This document shows, in pieces, positions 24,801-33,825 of a stretch of 64,000 bases of DNA; within the stretch, counting starts at the first letter, position 1; each line of letters starts with the position of its first letter. A program made the translations under genes and the position numbers. This stretch comes from Streptomyces longhuiensis (GTDB lineage Bacteria > Actinomycetota > Actinomycetes > Streptomycetales > Streptomycetaceae): positions 124,001-188,000 of the forward strand of contig NZ_CP085173.1 of the NCBI RefSeq assembly GCF_020616555.1, in the 5' to 3' direction. Under the pieces are notes generated by a model. The model searched no databases. It was not told the DNA's origin and was given only the letters and a program-made list of their open reading frames with translations.

Positions 24801-25015
24801 ACCGTGCGGACGACGCCTTGCCGCAACAACGAGCCGAACGGCCGCCATCGGGGCCGGATCAGCGGCCCCGGCGTGGCCCGGGAGCGCGACGCGACCCGCC
24901 GAGAGCCGCCGTGAGCTGCGACAACGCCGCCCAAGTGTCACCCTGGAGCCGGACAGCCCCGCGCCAGCCCGCCGGGACCACGTACGGCCGAAAGACACGG
25001 CAAGCGGAGGCCATC

Positions 25016-25306
25016 ATGCCGATCAGTCACAGCGTCGACGGCGACACCCTGCACGTGACCCTGCACCACAGCCTCGACGTGACCACCCGGGCCGCAGCCG
25101 CCGCAGCGATCGAAGCCCTCGTCCACACCCACACCCCCCGCCACGTCACCGTCCAGGTCCCCGCCGGAGAACCCACTCCCGCAACGCTCAGCGTCATCGT
25201 CCGCGCCCACCGCATGTGCAAGAACCTCGACATCCCCCTCAGCCTGACCGGAGCCACCACCGCCACCCAACGCCTGTTCACCACGAACACCGCCGGGTCT
25301 GTGTAG
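25016..25306 (+). CDS. STAS-like anti-sigma antagonist, C-terminus cut by IS256
   Basis: A 96-residue protein: MPISHSVDGDTLHVTLHHSL, DVTTRAAAAAAIEALVHTHT, PRHVTVQVPAGEPTPATLSV, IVRAHRMCKNLDIPLSLTGA. The beta-alpha pattern is STAS-like, but the usual DASG phosphoserine loop is replaced by PTPATLSVIV, so it may act differently from classical antagonists. The ATG at 25016 follows AAGCGGAGG. The last codons (GSV and stop) come from the end of the adjacent IS256 element, so the native tail is lost. It is divergent from the leader-bearing gene. Confidence 0.65.
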   Translation: MPISHSVDGDTLHVTLHHSLDVTTRAAAAAAIEALVHTHTPRHVTVQVPAGEPTPATLSVIVRAHRMCKNLDIPLSLTGATTATQRLFTTNTAGSV

Positions 25307-26667
25307 CGATCGGTGGAACTCGGGCGGATTGAATTAGCCGCGGCCGACGGTGAGTCGGCCGTCGAATGTGATGTCGAAGGCCTGGAGAGCGGCCTTCCAG
25401 CGCATGGTCCAGCGTTTGCGCCCGGTGCCGGTGGGATCCAGGCTCATCACAGCCAGGTAGACGCACTTCAGGGCGGCCTGTTCCGTGGGGAAGTGTCCTC
25501 GGGCCCGGACGGCCTTGCGGATGCAGGCGTTGATCGACTCGATCGCGTTGGTCGTGCACACGATCTTTCGGATCTCCACGTCGAACTGCAGGAACGGCAC
25601 GAACTCGGCCCAGGACGACTCCCAGAGCCGCACGATGGCCGGGTACTTGTGCCCCCAGGCTTCGGTGAACTCCATGAACCGCTCCAGAGCGGCGTCCTCG
25701 GTGGGCGCGGTGTAGACGGGCCGCAGTGCCTTGGCGAGCTTCTCCCAGTCCTGGCGGCCCGCGTAACGGAACGACGCCCGCAGCAGGTGAACTACGCAGG
25801 TCTGCACGATCGTTTGCGGCCAGACCGTGTTCACCGCGTCGGGCAGGCCGGTCAGCCCGTCGCAGACGAGCATCAGGACATCGGACGTGCCACGGTTCTT
25901 GATCTCGGTGAGGACCTGCAGCCACTACTTGGCCCCCTCACCACCGTCGCCGACCCACAGGCCCAGGATGTCGCGGTGCCCATCGGCGGTGACGGCCACG
26001 GCCATGTAGACCGGATGGTTGGCGACCTGACCATCCCTGACCTTCACGTTCACGCAATCCACAAACCCACCGGGTAGACCGGATCCAGCGGGCGGTTCTG
26101 CCACTCGACCATTCCGGCCAGCACGCTGTCGGTAATCGTTGAGATCGTCGACTTGGACACCTCGGTGCCTTACACCTCGGCCAGATGCGCGGAGATCTCA
26201 CCATGGGTGAGCCCCTTCGCGGACAGCGACAGCACCATCTCATCGACCCCGCCAAGCCGCTTCTGCCGCTTCTTGACCAACTGCGGCTCGAAGCTCCCCG
26301 CCCGGTCCCGGGGCACCTCGATCTCGACCGGCCCAATCTCGGTCGTCACTGTCTTCGCGCGCCGGCCGTTGCGGTAGTTCTCCCGGCCGCCCTCGGCCCG
26401 CTCGCCCGGCTCGTGGCCCAGGTGGGCGGTCAGTTCGCCTTCGAGCGCGGACTCCAGCACCCGCTTGGTCAGCTGCTGCAGCAGCCCTACCTCGCCGGTC
26501 AGGCTCACCCCGCCGGCCCGGGCCCGCTCCATCAGCTCGCTCAGCAGAGCCTCATCCACGGCCCCGGAAGCATCCGTGGTTGCCTTGCCGGCCTCGACGC
26601 CACTCGTCGCGTCAGTCATCAACTGTCGCTCTCTACAAGGGAGTTACACCACTCACCGTACAGACCC
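25295..26667 (-). mobile_element. IS256-family element, degenerate
   Basis: The ends carry GGGTCTGT at 25295 and its inverse ending at 26667, with further similarity a few bases in (GTGGAACTC against GTGTAACTC). Between them is a single IS256-type transposase pseudogene. No target duplication is visible. Insertion removed the end of the STAS-like gene. Confidence 0.75.
25334..26622 (-). pseudogene. IS256-family transposase, two nonsense codons and a frameshift
   Basis: ATG near 26622 gives MMTDATSGVEAGKATTDASG, then the IS256 core GGRENYRNGRRAKTVTTEIG and LSLSAKGLTHGEISAHLAEV. TAA follows where Tyr is usual (EV*GTEVSKSTIS). A missing base near 26075 shifts the frame before VNVKVRDGQVANHPVYMAVA, then TAG replaces an aromatic residue (GAK*WLQVLTEIKN). 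The DDE-region C-terminus is long and readable: MLVCDGLTGLPDAVNTVWPQ, VCTTNAIESINACIRKAVRA, KCVYLAVMSLDPTGTGRKRW. Inactive. Confidence 0.88.
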
Positions 26668-26764
26668 TCTCTTGGTCCGCCGCCCCGGACTTCTCAAGCA
26701 AGACCGTGCGGGCGGCCATGCGGCCGCTGGGGCGGGGCGCCCTGTGAGTTCCCTGAGTCAACCT

Positions 26765-27692
26765 CTATGCCGCCAAAGCCGCCTCGGGATCGGGGTTGAT
26801 CTTGTTGTTGGCTCGGTGTGTGTCGGAGTCGTAGCAGGTTCCGTCGCGCCAGCAGGCCCACATCACGCGCAGCCAGGCACGGGCGAGGATGCGGGCGGCG
26901 TGGGGATGGCGCTTGCGGTCCGCTCGCGCGTCGTTGTAGATCTTCGCGGCCCAGTCGCTGGCGTGCCGGCTGTTGTCGGCGTATCCCACGATGGCCAGAC
27001 GGGCACGGCGGTTGGCCGCGTGGCGGAAGCTCACCACGTGGGACTTGCCCGACGCCCGGGTCACGGGAACAACGCCGGTGTCGGCGATGAACTGCTCGCT
27101 GGTGCGGGAGCGTTCCAGGATCGGTCCGATCTCGCCGATGATCTGCCCGAGGTTGATCGTGCCGATCCGGGGCATCGTCGCGAGGAGCGGCGCGTAGGGG
27201 TGCGAGGCGACGGCGTCGGCGATGGCCGCATCCAGCACCCGGATCGTCGCCCTGATGCTCCTGACCAGCTGGACCTGGACCCGAACGAGCTGCTCGATCA
27301 CGCTCTCGCCGAGCCGGGACGCAGGCTGAGGAGCGGAGCGAACGCGTTCGATCAGGACACTGCCGGGCTTGCCGGTGTAGCTGTGGCGCTTGCACCAGGC
27401 TTCCAGCGGTCCGGCGGTGAGCGCCCCAGCGCGGCCGCATCGCGTGGAAGGCGTTCGGGTGCACCGGCACGACCGGGTGACCGGCCTGGAGCAGCCGGTC
27501 CACGACCAGGCCGCGGGTGGTCTCGCTGGCCACCGGCAGGTCCGCCGGGCTGCCGTACTTCGCGAGCTTGGCCAGCGTTCTGACGATGCCTTCCTCGGTG
27601 TGCGCGAACTCCCAATGGGCCACCCGGACACCGGTGTTGTCCATGACCGTCACGTCGTGGGTCTCGGTCGCCCAGTCCCATCCGATGTACAC
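26765..27692 (-). pseudogene. IS110-family transposase, internal deletion and frameshift
   Basis: The GTG at 27692 gives VYIGWDWATETHDVTVMDNT with the first catalytic Asp (GWDW), then VASETTRGLVVDRLLQAGHP with the Glu, and HPNAFHAMRPRWGA. The second-Asp region (usually GDAYVLADL-like) is missing and the frame changes near 27420. The C-terminal half continues (LEAWCKRHSYTGKPGSVLIE, MPRIGTINLGQIIGEIGPIL, GVVPVTRASGKSHVVSFRHA, RANNKINPDPEAALAA). It is a different IS110 type from the fragment at 3.7 kb. IS ends not identified. Confidence 0.82.
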
Positions 27693-28163
27693 GAAAGAAG
27701 TACTCCTGTGTCGTGCGCGGAGCACCTGCCCGGTGGTGAGGACGTCTGCCGGGAGCTCATTTATCGGCCCTCTGCGGGGCGTGTCCCTGATGCCGATCAG
27801 ACGGCCTCGGCCCAGCGGGGCTGGCACAACCCACAGTGGCCATCGAATGGCTCGCGCCACAAGCCATGCACCCGCCGGGACCGAGAGGTCACAACCCTAC
27901 CGAAGAGGGCTGCAGAAGGGATGGTCCTCTAATGAGCGCCTGAGGCTCGGCTCACGAACCTCCGCACCGACACCCTGCGCGGCCCTCAGACGCCCTCTTC
28001 GGCATCGCGAGTAGACCAAATGGCGCATGGTCAGGTCGTCGAGCCGTCGTGGCCGAGGCTCCACAGGCCCTACCCCCGGGAGCCGAGCACAGGACAGGAC
28101 CCCGCCAGGCGACTACGGGCCGGGCAGGGTCCTGCGTGCGCGGGGGTGACGGACTGGCCGTTC
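27693..28163. other. Gap with no recognised gene
   Basis: The part next to the transposase is probably IS110 flank. No protein-like frame or strong hairpin stands out. Confidence 0.4.
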
Positions 28164-28367
28164 TCAGAGCTCTTCGTCGCGCATCTCGTCCTCGCGGCGC
28201 TCGCGGCTCGTCTCCTCCTCGCGGCGCCGCTTGAGCTCCTCGGGACTCTTCCCACGTGCGCCCTGGCCGGAGCCAGGGTGGGCGGTGTCCTGGTCGCCTC
28301 GGTGCATGCGCTGCTGCTCCTCGCGGCCCTTGCCCGGCTTCTGGCGTTTGTCCTGCATACCGCCCAT
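28164..28367 (-). CDS. Small highly charged hypothetical protein (67 aa)
   Basis: MGGMQDKRQKPGKGREEQQR, MHRGDQDTAHPGSGQGARGK, SPEELKRRREEETSRERRED, EMRDEEL. Almost entirely charged and polar residues, probably disordered, like Streptomyces hydrophilin-type stress proteins. The ATG at 28367 has AGGAG nine to ten bases upstream. Divergent from the isoamylase-set gene with a 207-bp gap. No known function. Confidence 0.65.
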   Translation of the reverse strand: MGGMQDKRQKPGKGREEQQRMHRGDQDTAHPGSGQGARGKSPEELKRRREEETSRERREDEMRDEEL

Positions 28368-28574
28368 GACGGCGACTCCTATGCGAGCGATGCGTAGCTG
28401 GAGATTTCTCCAGCCACGCTGTCACGGCAGATGACATCACGCATCATTTGCGACACGGAGTGTGGTGGTCGGGTGATGCCAAGGCGAGGGAGGTCGGTTC
28501 GGCGTGCGGCTGTCGATTCCTCCTCCGACGATGGGCGGTGTACCCATCCGCTGCCGCCGTCAGGAGCCCCGCCC

Positions 28575-28850
28575 ATGCTGGAGCGCACGCTGAAGAAGGA
28601 CCGCACCGAGGTCACCTTCGTCCTTCCCGCCGACACGCCGCCCGGCCCGGTCAGCGTGGTCGGCGACTTCAACGACTGGCAACCCGGCGTCCACCCCCTC
28701 AAGCCACGCAAGGACGGAAAACGCGCTGTCACCGTCGCGCTGCCCAATGAGAGCGTCCACTCGTTCCGCTATCTGGCCGCCGGGGACTACTGGTTCAACG
28801 ACGAAAGCACCGGTGACCTGGACGGCCCCAACAACCGCCTCCACACCTGA
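28575..28850 (+). CDS. Isoamylase early-set (CBM48-like) domain protein
   Basis: A 91-residue single-domain protein: MLERTLKKDRTEVTFVLPAD, PGPVSVVGDFNDWQPGVHPL, KPRKDGKRAVTVALPNESVH, SFRYLAAGDYWFNDESTGDL. The VxGDFNxW and FRY motifs are the hallmark of the E-set/CBM48 glycogen-binding fold. Such stand-alone domains probably bind alpha-glucans or partner proteins. The ATG at 28575 follows AGGAGCCCCGCCC. Confidence 0.85.
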   Translation: MLERTLKKDRTEVTFVLPADTPPGPVSVVGDFNDWQPGVHPLKPRKDGKRAVTVALPNESVHSFRYLAAGDYWFNDESTGDLDGPNNRLHT

Positions 28851-28944
28851 TCCGCACGCAGGCGCGACCGGACCCGGACGGCGCCGTTGATGCGGCAGGC
28901 ACGCGCACAGCGCTCTCCGCCCCCGATCCGGGGCCGTGCGACGG

Positions 28945-29141
28945 CCCTGCCGACGCGCTCTGAACCGCAGAGGGCCCACGCAAACTTCGTAGCTGATCGC
29001 CGAATCCACCTGCGGCCACTGCCCCCGTACCGGCTCGGAGGTCGACGTTCCCACTACCCACTCCCCGTATCGGCTGCCGTCCACGAGGATGGACCAGACA
29101 GTCTGCGGAGTCACCTTGACCCGGCGATGCCGTACCGCCAC
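28945..29141 (-). pseudogene. SRPBCC-family protein, N-terminal fragment
   Basis: The GTG at 29141 gives MAVRHRRVKVTPQTVWSILV, DGSRYGEWVVGTSTSEPVRG, QWPQVDSAISYEVCVGPLRF, the first third of a START/SRPBCC ligand-binding protein (VTPQTVWSILxDxSRYxEWVVG is a clear signature). After about 65 codons similarity stops and the frame turns Arg-rich. The bases between it and the isoamylase-set gene show nothing more. Confidence 0.75.
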
Positions 29142-29477
29142 GCTGCACCTCCAGCGAGTTCGGCCCCCAGTTCACAACCAAGTGCCCAGATCAATGCGGA
29201 TGAACCGGGAAAAGCCAAGCATTCATAGCGGATCGATCGCTGCTTTGTGCCAGCAGCCGGGATTGCCGTCTGGGGTCGGATCGCGTGCAGGGTCGCTTCC
29301 TGTGGGACAGCGGCTGCGGCGAAGCTCGAAATCGACGTGGCCGAGTGCGGCCGTGGGTCCGTCTGCAGGCTTGCTACGGAAGCGCGGGTGGAGCGTTCTG
29401 CGACTGGTCTCCGCCGCCTCCATCCGGGGGCGACGACTAGGGATCAGGAGTGAACTGCGGGAGGGCCCGCACGCTCT
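29142..29477. other. Gap with no recognised gene
   Basis: Sequence left of the truncated IS5-family copy. No protein-like frame and no IS left end found. Confidence 0.4.
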
Positions 29478-30213
29478 GGGGCAGGGCTTCGTAGTCCCGG
29501 ACGAGGCGTCGGTGCTGCATGAGCCAGCCGAAGGTTCTTTCGATCACCCAGCGTTTCGGCTGGGGTTGGAATCCTTTGGCGGTGGGCCGTTTTACGACCT
29601 CGACGTCGATTCCCCTGGCGGCTCCGTGTTGGAAGACGCTGTTCTGGTATCCACCGTCGGCCCAGACCTTCGTCACGCTGGGATGCGAGGCGGCGAGCTC
29701 ATCGAGCAGGCGTTTTCCGCCGGTGGAGTCGTGTACCGAGGCGGCGGTGACGATGACTGCGAGAACCAGGCCGAGTGTGTCCGTGGCCACGTGCCGCTTG
29801 CGGCCTTTGATCTTTTTGCCGGCGTCGATGCCCGGGCTGGCCTCAGCGACGTTTGCGGAGGTCTTCACGCTCTGAGCATCGATCACGGCAGCTGACGGAG
29901 GCGAGGGCCGGCCGTGCGTGCGGCGGGCCCTGTCTCGCAGCAGGTCCTGGACTTGCTGGGTGGTGCCGTCCGTTTCCCACTTCGCGTAATAGTCGTAGAC
30001 GGTCTTGTACGGCGGGAAGTCGTGCGGCAGATACTCCCACGGGATACCCGTGCGGTTGACGTAGAGAATCGCGTTCACGATCTCCCGCAGATCATGTACC
30101 CGTGCCGCGGTTCCCGGGCCGGTCCGGGCGGCCCGCCAGGCCGCGAACGCGGGCTCGATTAACGCCCAGCGGGCATCAGAGAGGTCACTGCGATAGGCGC
30201 GTCGAGAACTCAC
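29437..30213 (-). CDS. IS5-family transposase, C-terminus altered (copy 2)
   Basis: A 258-residue single-frame transposase starting MSSRRAYRSDLSDARWALIE (GTG at 30213). It runs through IVNAILYVNRTGIPWEYLPH, PPSAAVIDAQSVKTSANVAE, the middle region VTAASVHDSTGGKRLLDELA, VWADGGYQNSVFQ and ERTFGWLMQHRRLVRDYEAL. The last 12 residues (VRALPQFTPDP) do not match copy 1, whose tail is about 35 residues longer, so the element was cut at about 29478. The catalytic core is complete, but without the left end it probably cannot move itself. Confidence 0.85.
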   Translation of the reverse strand: MSSRRAYRSDLSDARWALIEPAFAAWRAARTGPGTAARVHDLREIVNAILYVNRTGIPWEYLPHDFPPYKTVYDYYAKWETDGTTQQVQDLLRDRARRTHGRPSPPSAAVIDAQSVKTSANVAEASPGIDAGKKIKGRKRHVATDTLGLVLAVIVTAASVHDSTGGKRLLDELAASHPSVTKVWADGGYQNSVFQHGAARGIDVEVVKRPTAKGFQPQPKRWVIERTFGWLMQHRRLVRDYEALPQSVRALPQFTPDP

Positions 30214-30290
30214 GAGATACGCAACGATCCACCGTCACCTCGGTCACAGCGAACACCCCAAACCGTCTGCAAACTAGATCAGTTGCCCTC
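29478..30290 (-). mobile_element. IS5-family element copy 2, left end lost
   Basis: The right inverted repeat is present (CTAGATCAGTTGCCCTC ending at 30290, compare CTAGATCAGATGCCCTC of copy 1), followed by TAA. No matching left end is found. Homology to copy 1 stops near 29478. It is a related but not identical element. Confidence 0.8.
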
Positions 30291-30514
30291 TAAGGATCGA
30301 GCCTCGCCCAGGGCACAGGGAACCACCCATCGGCACAAGAGTTCTCAACGACGTCAGGGAATCTCAGCTACGTCAAGGCAGTGCACCTCAAACCCTTCAC
30401 CACTTCAGGCCATTGACGCACGCACCGTCAGATGTGCAGGTCACCGACCAGGCAACTGACATCAAGCTCAATCTCATACACGGACAGGGAGCCGCGCCCA
30501 CGAAGGAGCAGCCA

Positions 30515-30876
30515 GTGTCATGCACCCGAGGAAAGGTGAGCACCCACACCGGCTGGCTCGCCGGCGATGCCGAACGCGTCCTTGCCCAGCTGGTCGAATC
30601 CGACTGGCTGGGCCTGCCGGTCACCGTCGCCGACGCGATGGCTTCCCGGCCCGAAGACCCCACCGCGTCCATCGTCCCTCCGCTGCTGCCTGAGCAGCCG
30701 CGCCCGTTCACCTTCGGCAAGAACAACCGCTCGAGGATCTCCGGCTGGGCGTAGAAGACCGCGGGGGGATCGGAAGATCCGCAAGAAGAAGCTGGGCACC
30801 GCCACCCGGCTCATGGCCCTGTGGCTTTATCGACGACTCACGACAGCAGTTGTTCACGGCTGCGGGAGGCACCTGC
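30515..30876 (+). pseudogene. Conserved Streptomyces hypothetical protein, frameshifted
   Basis: The first frame gives HTGWLAGDAERVLAQLVESD, WLGLPVTVADAMASRPEDPT, SIVPPLLPEQPRPFTFGKNN before TAG near 30754. A different frame then resumes family-like sequence, RLMALWLYRRLTTAVVHGCGRHLP. This matches my recollection of a Streptomyces family with a GWLAGDAxRVLA start and a LALWLYRRLTTAV-type ending, whose function is unknown. At least one indel near 30750 breaks it; the start is uncertain (GTG at 30515 or 30536). Confidence 0.6.
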
Positions 30877-30999
30877 CGCGCCGGAATATCGATGTCGACG
30901 AGAACGAGAGGCAGCAGGCCGCCACGACCCCGGCATCGGGGACCAACGGAACAGCCAGTAACACCAAGCCGGTTTCCGCAGGTCGCAGCACCCTGGCCG

Positions 31000-31079
31000 C
31001 GACTGTGAGAGGGATTCTGCGAGAACCGGCCCGGGCAAACGTGCTTGGCGCAGGCCAGCATGAACGCCTCTCACAACCG
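31000..31079 (+). mobile_element. MITE-like element, copy 1
   Basis: An 80-bp element with the terminal repeats CGACTGTGAGAG and CTCTCACAACCG (10 of 12 bases complementary). Inside it reads GGATTCTGCGAGAACCGG and AAACGTGCTTGGCGCAGG. It is an inverted copy of the 75-bp element at 32626-32700, with which it shares nearly its whole sequence. The two flank the SpoIIE phosphatase gene. It contains no gene, so it would need a transposase from elsewhere. Confidence 0.75.
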
Positions 31080-31196
31080 GTCATTTATGCGAGGGACTGG
31101 GCGTGTCTGCCCCGCCGCCGAGGTGGAACCGGTGTGAGATCGCATGTGGGCAGTGCCCGCGGTCAGGCTGGGACATTCGCATGAGCGGAGGCAAGG

Positions 31197-32396
31197 ATGC
31201 CGGGTGACTCGTTCGGGCTGGCCGAGGTGCTCGCCGCTGCGGAGGACGCGGCGCCGGGGGCGTCCCTCGCTGTGGTGGCGCGCAATCTACGCGACCGGTT
31301 CGACGCGCGGGCGGTGTCGTTCCTGTTCGTCGGCGTCGCTGGCCGGCAGATGGTGCGGGTCGACGAGGGGATCGCCTCGCGGGCCGGCCTCGACGCCGAT
31401 CAGATCCAGCTGGCCGGCAGCGTCTACGAACAGGTGCTGCGCACCCAGGAGCTGGTGCAGGCCCCCGACGCCGGGCACGGAATGCGGGTGTTCGCCCCGG
31501 TGACCAACCGCGGTGACACCATCGGCGTCCTGGAGATGTCCCTGCCGCACGTCAGCCAGGAGATCCTGGACGAGGTTGGCGAGGCCGCGCACGCGCTGGC
31601 GTACATCATCGTCACAGACCGCCGCTTCACCGACCTCTACCGGTGGGGTCAGCGCGCTACCCCTCTCAGCCTGGCCGCCGAGATCCAGCGCCAGCTCCTG
31701 CCTGACGCGCCCTCCTGTGAAGCCGCACAGTTCGTGCTCGCCGCGTGCCTGGTTCCGGCCGACGACGCCGCCGGGGACACCTACGACTACGCCCTCGGCC
31801 ACGACACCCTGCATCTTTCCGTCACCGATGCCATGGGCCACGACGTCGACGCCGCACTCATGGCCACCCTCCTGGTCAATGCCTCGCGCGGCGCTCGTCG
31901 CGATGGCGCCAGCCTGACCGAGCAGGCCCGCCGGATCCACCAGGCTCTCCTCGACCACGGCCGCGGCACCATGGCCACCGGCCAGCTCCTGCGCATCGCC
32001 CTGGACGGGACCGGCGCACAGGTCGTCAACGCCGGACACCCCTGGCCGCTGCTCCTGCGCGACGGCGCGGTGAACGAGGTGTGCCTGGACGTCGACCTGC
32101 TCTTCGGCGCCCCCGGCCCCACCCCGTACCAGGTACAGTTCCTCGACCTGCGCCCCGGCGACCGGCTCCTGCTCCACAGCGACGGCATGCAGGAACGACA
32201 AGCCGAGTCCGTCGACCTGCCCGGCCTTATGCGCGAGACCGCCTCCGAACATCCTCGCGAGGTCGTGCGCGTCCTGGCAGCAGCGGTTACCGACGCCTGC
32301 GGCGGCCACCTGCCCGACGACGCCACGGTGCTGTGCCTCGACTGGCACGGCCCCCACCACGACGTCCGCCACACCCACGCCGGAACCGGCCGATAA
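31197..32396 (+). CDS. GAF-SpoIIE (PP2C-type) serine phosphatase, RsbU-like
   Basis: A 399-residue protein. Residues 15-145 form a GAF-like sensor domain ([40 protein letters not shown]). The SpoIIE/PP2C domain (about 160-385) has the metal-binding acidic residues in [34 protein letters not shown] and [11 protein letters not shown], and the start [20 protein letters not shown] is typical of RsbU-type phosphatases. It would dephosphorylate a STAS antagonist and so activate a SigB-type sigma factor. No STAS gene is adjacent. It is bracketed by inverted MITE-like copies. Confidence 0.92.
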   Translation: MPGDSFGLAEVLAAAEDAAPGASLAVVARNLRDRFDARAVSFLFVGVAGRQMVRVDEGIASRAGLDADQIQLAGSVYEQVLRTQELVQAPDAGHGMRVFAPVTNRGDTIGVLEMSLPHVSQEILDEVGEAAHALAYIIVTDRRFTDLYRWGQRATPLSLAAEIQRQLLPDAPSCEAAQFVLAACLVPADDAAGDTYDYALGHDTLHLSVTDAMGHDVDAALMATLLVNASRGARRDGASLTEQARRIHQALLDHGRGTMATGQLLRIALDGTGAQVVNAGHPWPLLLRDGAVNEVCLDVDLLFGAPGPTPYQVQFLDLRPGDRLLLHSDGMQERQAESVDLPGLMRETASEHPREVVRVLAAAVTDACGGHLPDDATVLCLDWHGPHHDVRHTHAGTGR

Positions 32397-32802
32397 GCAC
32401 TTCCCCGTGCCTATCCGGAGACCGCCGTCGGGAAGAGGTCATTCCTCTCTACCGTCCGCGTCGCCATCGCCGCCGCGGCCGGGCCGCGCAGCGGGCGCAG
32501 GCCGTCTCGGATGTGCCGGCGCCCTCAGCCGTCTTCCTCTTCGTCCTCGATGGCATCGGGGTCGCGGAAGGGCTGCAGGCCCTGGCCGGGTCCGCTGGCC
32601 TTGACCGGTCGGCATCGCCCGGCGCGGTTGTGAGAGCCGTTCATGCTGGCCAGCGCCAAGCACGTTTGCCCGGTTCTCGCAGAATCCCTCTCACAACCGC
32701 CGAGTTCTGCGAAGCCGTTCTGAACTGCACTGCCCCTCCGCGCGGGCGCCTCGGTGCGCGAGCGGTACTGCTCTGGGCGAAGTGGCACCGGGTGTGCGGG
32801 CG
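32397..32802. other. Gap holding MITE copy 2
   Basis: Apart from the element at 32626-32700, a minus-strand stretch near 32525-32600 (GPGQGLQPFRDPDAIEDEEE) looks like the acidic end of a lost small protein. No complete gene seen. Confidence 0.4.
32626..32700 (-). mobile_element. MITE-like element, copy 2
   Basis: A 75-bp element bounded by the perfect 12-bp inverted repeats CGGTTGTGAGAG and CTCTCACAACCG. On the minus strand it matches copy 1 (31000-31079) except for a few substitutions and about five fewer bases in the interior. No clear target duplication is visible. Confidence 0.78.
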
Positions 32803-33180
32803 TCAGGTGGCGGTGGGCCAGGTCCGTAGCAACGCGGCGATCTTCCCGGCGGTGCAGGCAGGGTCGAGGAGCAGGTCCTTGAGGGCGATGGCGTCCTCGC
32901 GGGCTGGCTTGACGGGAATTCCGGCGGCTTCAAGGTACATGACGCCGGTAGCGGCGGCGACGGCCAGATTGGAGCGCTCCAGCCAGCGGCACCGGCCCAG
33001 GCTGTGGACCAGGGCGGCGGCTTTGGCGTACGGGCCGTCATAGACGGGCTGCTCGAACAGCTCGGCCCGGTGACGGGCCACTGCCGAAACAGGAACGCCA
33101 TAGTCGTCGGGGGCCGGGTCGTCCGCTCCGGCAGCCTCGGCGACCTGCAGGATCCACGGAACATCGATGTGCAGATCCAT
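32803..33180 (-). CDS. Doc/Fic-family toxin of a toxin-antitoxin pair
   Basis: A 125-residue protein: MDLHIDVPWILQVAEAAGAD, VPVSAVARHRAELFEQPVYD, KAAALVHSLGRCRWLERSNL, AVAAATGVMYLEAAGIPVKP. Length and helical pattern fit the Doc-like toxins annotated in Streptomyces as 'fic family toxin component'. The canonical Fic motif (HPFxxGN) is replaced by HSLGRCRWLERSN, so only the first His and the later Asn can be matched; this divergent form seems usual in the actinobacterial subfamily. Doc proteins modify EF-Tu. The start overlaps the antitoxin stop by one base (TGATG). Confidence 0.8.
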   Translation of the reverse strand: MDLHIDVPWILQVAEAAGADDPAPDDYGVPVSAVARHRAELFEQPVYDGPYAKAAALVHSLGRCRWLERSNLAVAAATGVMYLEAAGIPVKPAREDAIALKDLLLDPACTAGKIAALLRTWPTAT

Positions 33181-33419
33181 CAGGCCGCGCGCGCTCCGCG
33201 AACTGTCTCCTGGGCCTCTTCGGCGTCGTCAAAAACCGCTTGATGCTCGTTCAGGAAGCGGGCGGCCGCATCCACCGCACGGGCGCGCAGGCCGCTGACA
33301 TCGTCCTGAACCAGCCTGGCGAGGTAGTCCCCCATACTCAGGCCCAGGTCGGAGGCACGCCTCTTCGCAAGTTCCGCGACGTCCTCATCCACACGCGCGC
33401 CCAGCTGTGTCTTCGCCAT
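33180..33419 (-). CDS. Antitoxin partner of the Doc-like toxin
   Basis: A 79-residue protein: MAKTQLGARVDEDVAELAKR, RASDLGLSMGDYLARLVQDD, VSGLRARAVDAAARFLNEHQ, AVFDDAEEAQETVRGARAA. The N-terminal 45 residues are a ribbon-helix-helix/Arc-like DNA-binding domain; the C-terminal helix should bind and neutralise the toxin. It precedes and overlaps the toxin gene. A perfect 18-bp palindrome ends eight bases before its ATG, fitting autoregulation by the toxin-antitoxin complex. Confidence 0.82.
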   Translation of the reverse strand: MAKTQLGARVDEDVAELAKRRASDLGLSMGDYLARLVQDDVSGLRARAVDAAARFLNEHQAVFDDAEEAQETVRGARAA

Positions 33420-33426
33420 ATCCGCT

Positions 33427-33444
33427 TGGTAACAGCTGTTACCA
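33427..33444. promoter_or_regulatory. Palindromic operator of the toxin-antitoxin module
   Basis: TGGTAACAGCTGTTACCA is a perfect 18-bp palindrome eight bases upstream of the antitoxin start. This is the expected place for a ribbon-helix-helix operator. The region 33445-33825 has no recognised gene. Confidence 0.8.
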
Positions 33445-33825
33445 CGCTGTGGCTGTGACGCCTCAGCCGCTGAGGTGGTCGACAAACGCTCTGCCCCGGC
33501 CTTGCACCCGGCACTGACAACCGGGTCCCCTCCGCCGCCCGGCACCACCGGATCCGGCCGATGAGCGTCGGCTCGCGGCGCAGACAGCCGGGACGCGGGC
33601 GGCCTGTTTGACGGTGAAGTGCGCCATCTGCAGGACTGGGCGAACCGGTACGCGCACTCGGGGAAGGCCATGCGCGAGCAGTCCCCCTCACACAGCTTCA
33701 CACCGTGCAGATGTGAGTGGTGCGGGACGACGCCGATGCCAAACACCCCGGCTCCGAAGACGAGTTGCCGTCCGTGGACTGGTCGATGGCCTCCGGCATG
33801 GACAGCACAAAGACGCGCACGCTGT

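Noticed and set aside
31287..32378. 363-codon minus-strand open frame
   Set aside because: Antisense to the SpoIIE phosphatase gene; no family pattern.
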